Source: Chrysomallon squamiferum
Lineage: Eukaryota > Mollusca > Gastropoda > Neomphalida > Peltospiridae
Direction of reading: 5' to 3'
Assembly: GCA_012295275.1 (NCBI GenBank)
Contig: CM022668.1
Coordinates: 13,008,022 to 13,030,521 of the forward strand
Length of the DNA: 22,500 nucleotides
The number at the start of each line of letters is the position of its first letter. The stretch's first letter is position 1. A program made the position numbers and the translations under genes. Positions 21,846 to 22,500 of this stretch are shown in pieces. Under the pieces are notes generated by a model, which did not search any database, was not told the origin of the DNA, and was given only the letters and a program-made list of their open reading frames with translations.

Positions 21846-22450
21846 GTAACTAACCTACTTTATTATTATGAAAGATTTGACAGCAGTACTTTGAAAATGA
21901 GTCAGGAACTCTGTTGCAACAAGGGAACATAATAGCCACACTCAGACCGTCCTTGTTTGAGGTAACCAACCTACTTTATTATTATGAAAGATTTGACAGA
22001 AGTACACTGAAAAGGAATTGGGAACTAGGCAACTCTATCAGAGCAATAGATTCCCTTAGAACTTAATTGTTATGAAAGATTTGATAAAAAATACCCCATT
22101 GAAACGGAATTTGAACTTAAATACTGCAACAGTTATATTTAACAAGTCCTTTTTGAGGTAATTATTCTACTTTATTATTATGAAAGATTTGCCCCTCAAA
22201 AACATTGTAAATGAAAGTAGGGCAACTCATACTAAATTACACTTTAAAAAAAATGGAAGTATCAGTCTGTATGCCTTATTTTATTATTCTACTTTATTAT
22301 TATGAAAGATTTGTCAAAACAAACCATTGAAAATGAATCTGTGGTTAATTCGGACAATAATTTCATTTAAAAAAAAAGGAAATGTCAGTCTCTAAGACTT
22401 ATTTTACTATTCTACTTTATTATCATGAAAGATTTGTCATAAATATATAA
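21764..22450 (+). repeat. Degenerate tandem array, about 120-nt unit, made from exon 9, its donor and intron start
   Basis: The landmark atgaaagatttg recurs at 21868, 21984, 22072, 22180, 22302 and (with one change upstream) 22425. The spacings are 116, 88, 108, 122 and 123 nt. Each unit holds a version of exon 9's 3' end, tttgag|gtaa and ctactttattattatg. Copy 2 (21893-21961) still resembles the exon closely and keeps the donor gtaacc. Copies 3 and 4 are eroded. Copy 5 carries a 21-nt exact match to exon 9 (22316-22336 versus 21764-21784). Copies 5 and 6 also share a block around gtcagtct at 22263 and 22384. Confidence 0.9.
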
Positions 22451-22489
22451 AATGTTGTACATTTCACACCTCATATTAAACAGAAAGAA

Positions 22490-22500
22490 AATTATTTCAG
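22490..22500 (+). promoter_or_regulatory. Candidate splice acceptor at window edge
   Basis: The window ends in aaattatttcag, a good 3' splice-site consensus. The intron after exon 9 needs an acceptor that leads into a phase-0 exon. If used, the next exon begins at the first base beyond the window and the intron is 655 nt, similar to its neighbours. This is inference, because the following base cannot be seen. Confidence 0.45.

Noticed and set aside
21846-21932. Extension of exon 9 past gtaact to a stop at 21930
   Set aside because: The extension reads through a donor into the duplicated copy out of frame (116 nt is not a multiple of three). The family protein continues well beyond exon 9, so a stop here is unlikely to be the normal end.

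Overview
This window is animal nuclear DNA. It is very AT-rich and saturated with long, near-pure microsatellites such as (TG)n, (CT)n, (AAT)n and (TTTA)n. It also holds many locally amplified minisatellites and one split gene with canonical GT..AG introns. The repeat load and the invertebrate-like protein suggest a lophotrochozoan, possibly a mollusc. That placement is inference; nothing in the sequence fixes the species.

Gene. Nine consecutive plus-strand exons between 12806 and 21845 can be joined with perfect phase agreement. Together they give 1164 nt, or 388 codons without a stop. They encode the N-terminal part of an oxysterol-binding-protein-related protein (ORP) of the OSBPL3/6/7 subfamily. 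In order these are a Ser/Asn-rich leader, a lead-in helix (WEILEGLK), a complete PH domain split over four exons, and a linker with the subfamily hallmarks VAAW, RIHSSASNPNL and VHSQLKSLL. The start codon and promoter are not identified. The lipid-transfer ORD with its EQVSHHPP fingerprint lies beyond the right edge. The last three bases form a plausible splice acceptor for the next exon.

Layout. 1-470 is unique AT-rich DNA. 470-1915 is a decaying minisatellite that ends in a 77-nt higher-order repeat. 1916-2612 is unique. 2613-2892 is a (GA)n tract. 2893-4590 is AT-rich DNA with tetranucleotide and (TG)n tracts. 4666-5105 is a GC-richer block behind a poly(T), a candidate minus-strand retroposon. 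5155-5650 and 7040-7550 are degenerate tandem arrays. Between them lies a GC-richer island (6745-7000) with a TATA/Inr-like pair. 8150-9390 is a minisatellite with nested ATT microsatellites. 9391-12289 is AT-rich with microsatellites. 12290-12803 is an almost pure trinucleotide tract running straight into the first visible splice acceptor. The gene follows, with introns of 443-3284 nt made largely of simple repeats. 21764-22450 is the most unusual part: six degenerate tandem copies of a unit of about 120 nt that joins the 3' half of the last exon, its 5' splice site and the start of the intron.

There is one recognisable gene and no operon, prokaryotic system, CRISPR array or confident RNA gene. 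I found no evidence of an undescribed multi-gene system. The features most worth following up are the exon-derived tandem array, the AG-free repeat tract at the first acceptor, and the possible alternative promoter.
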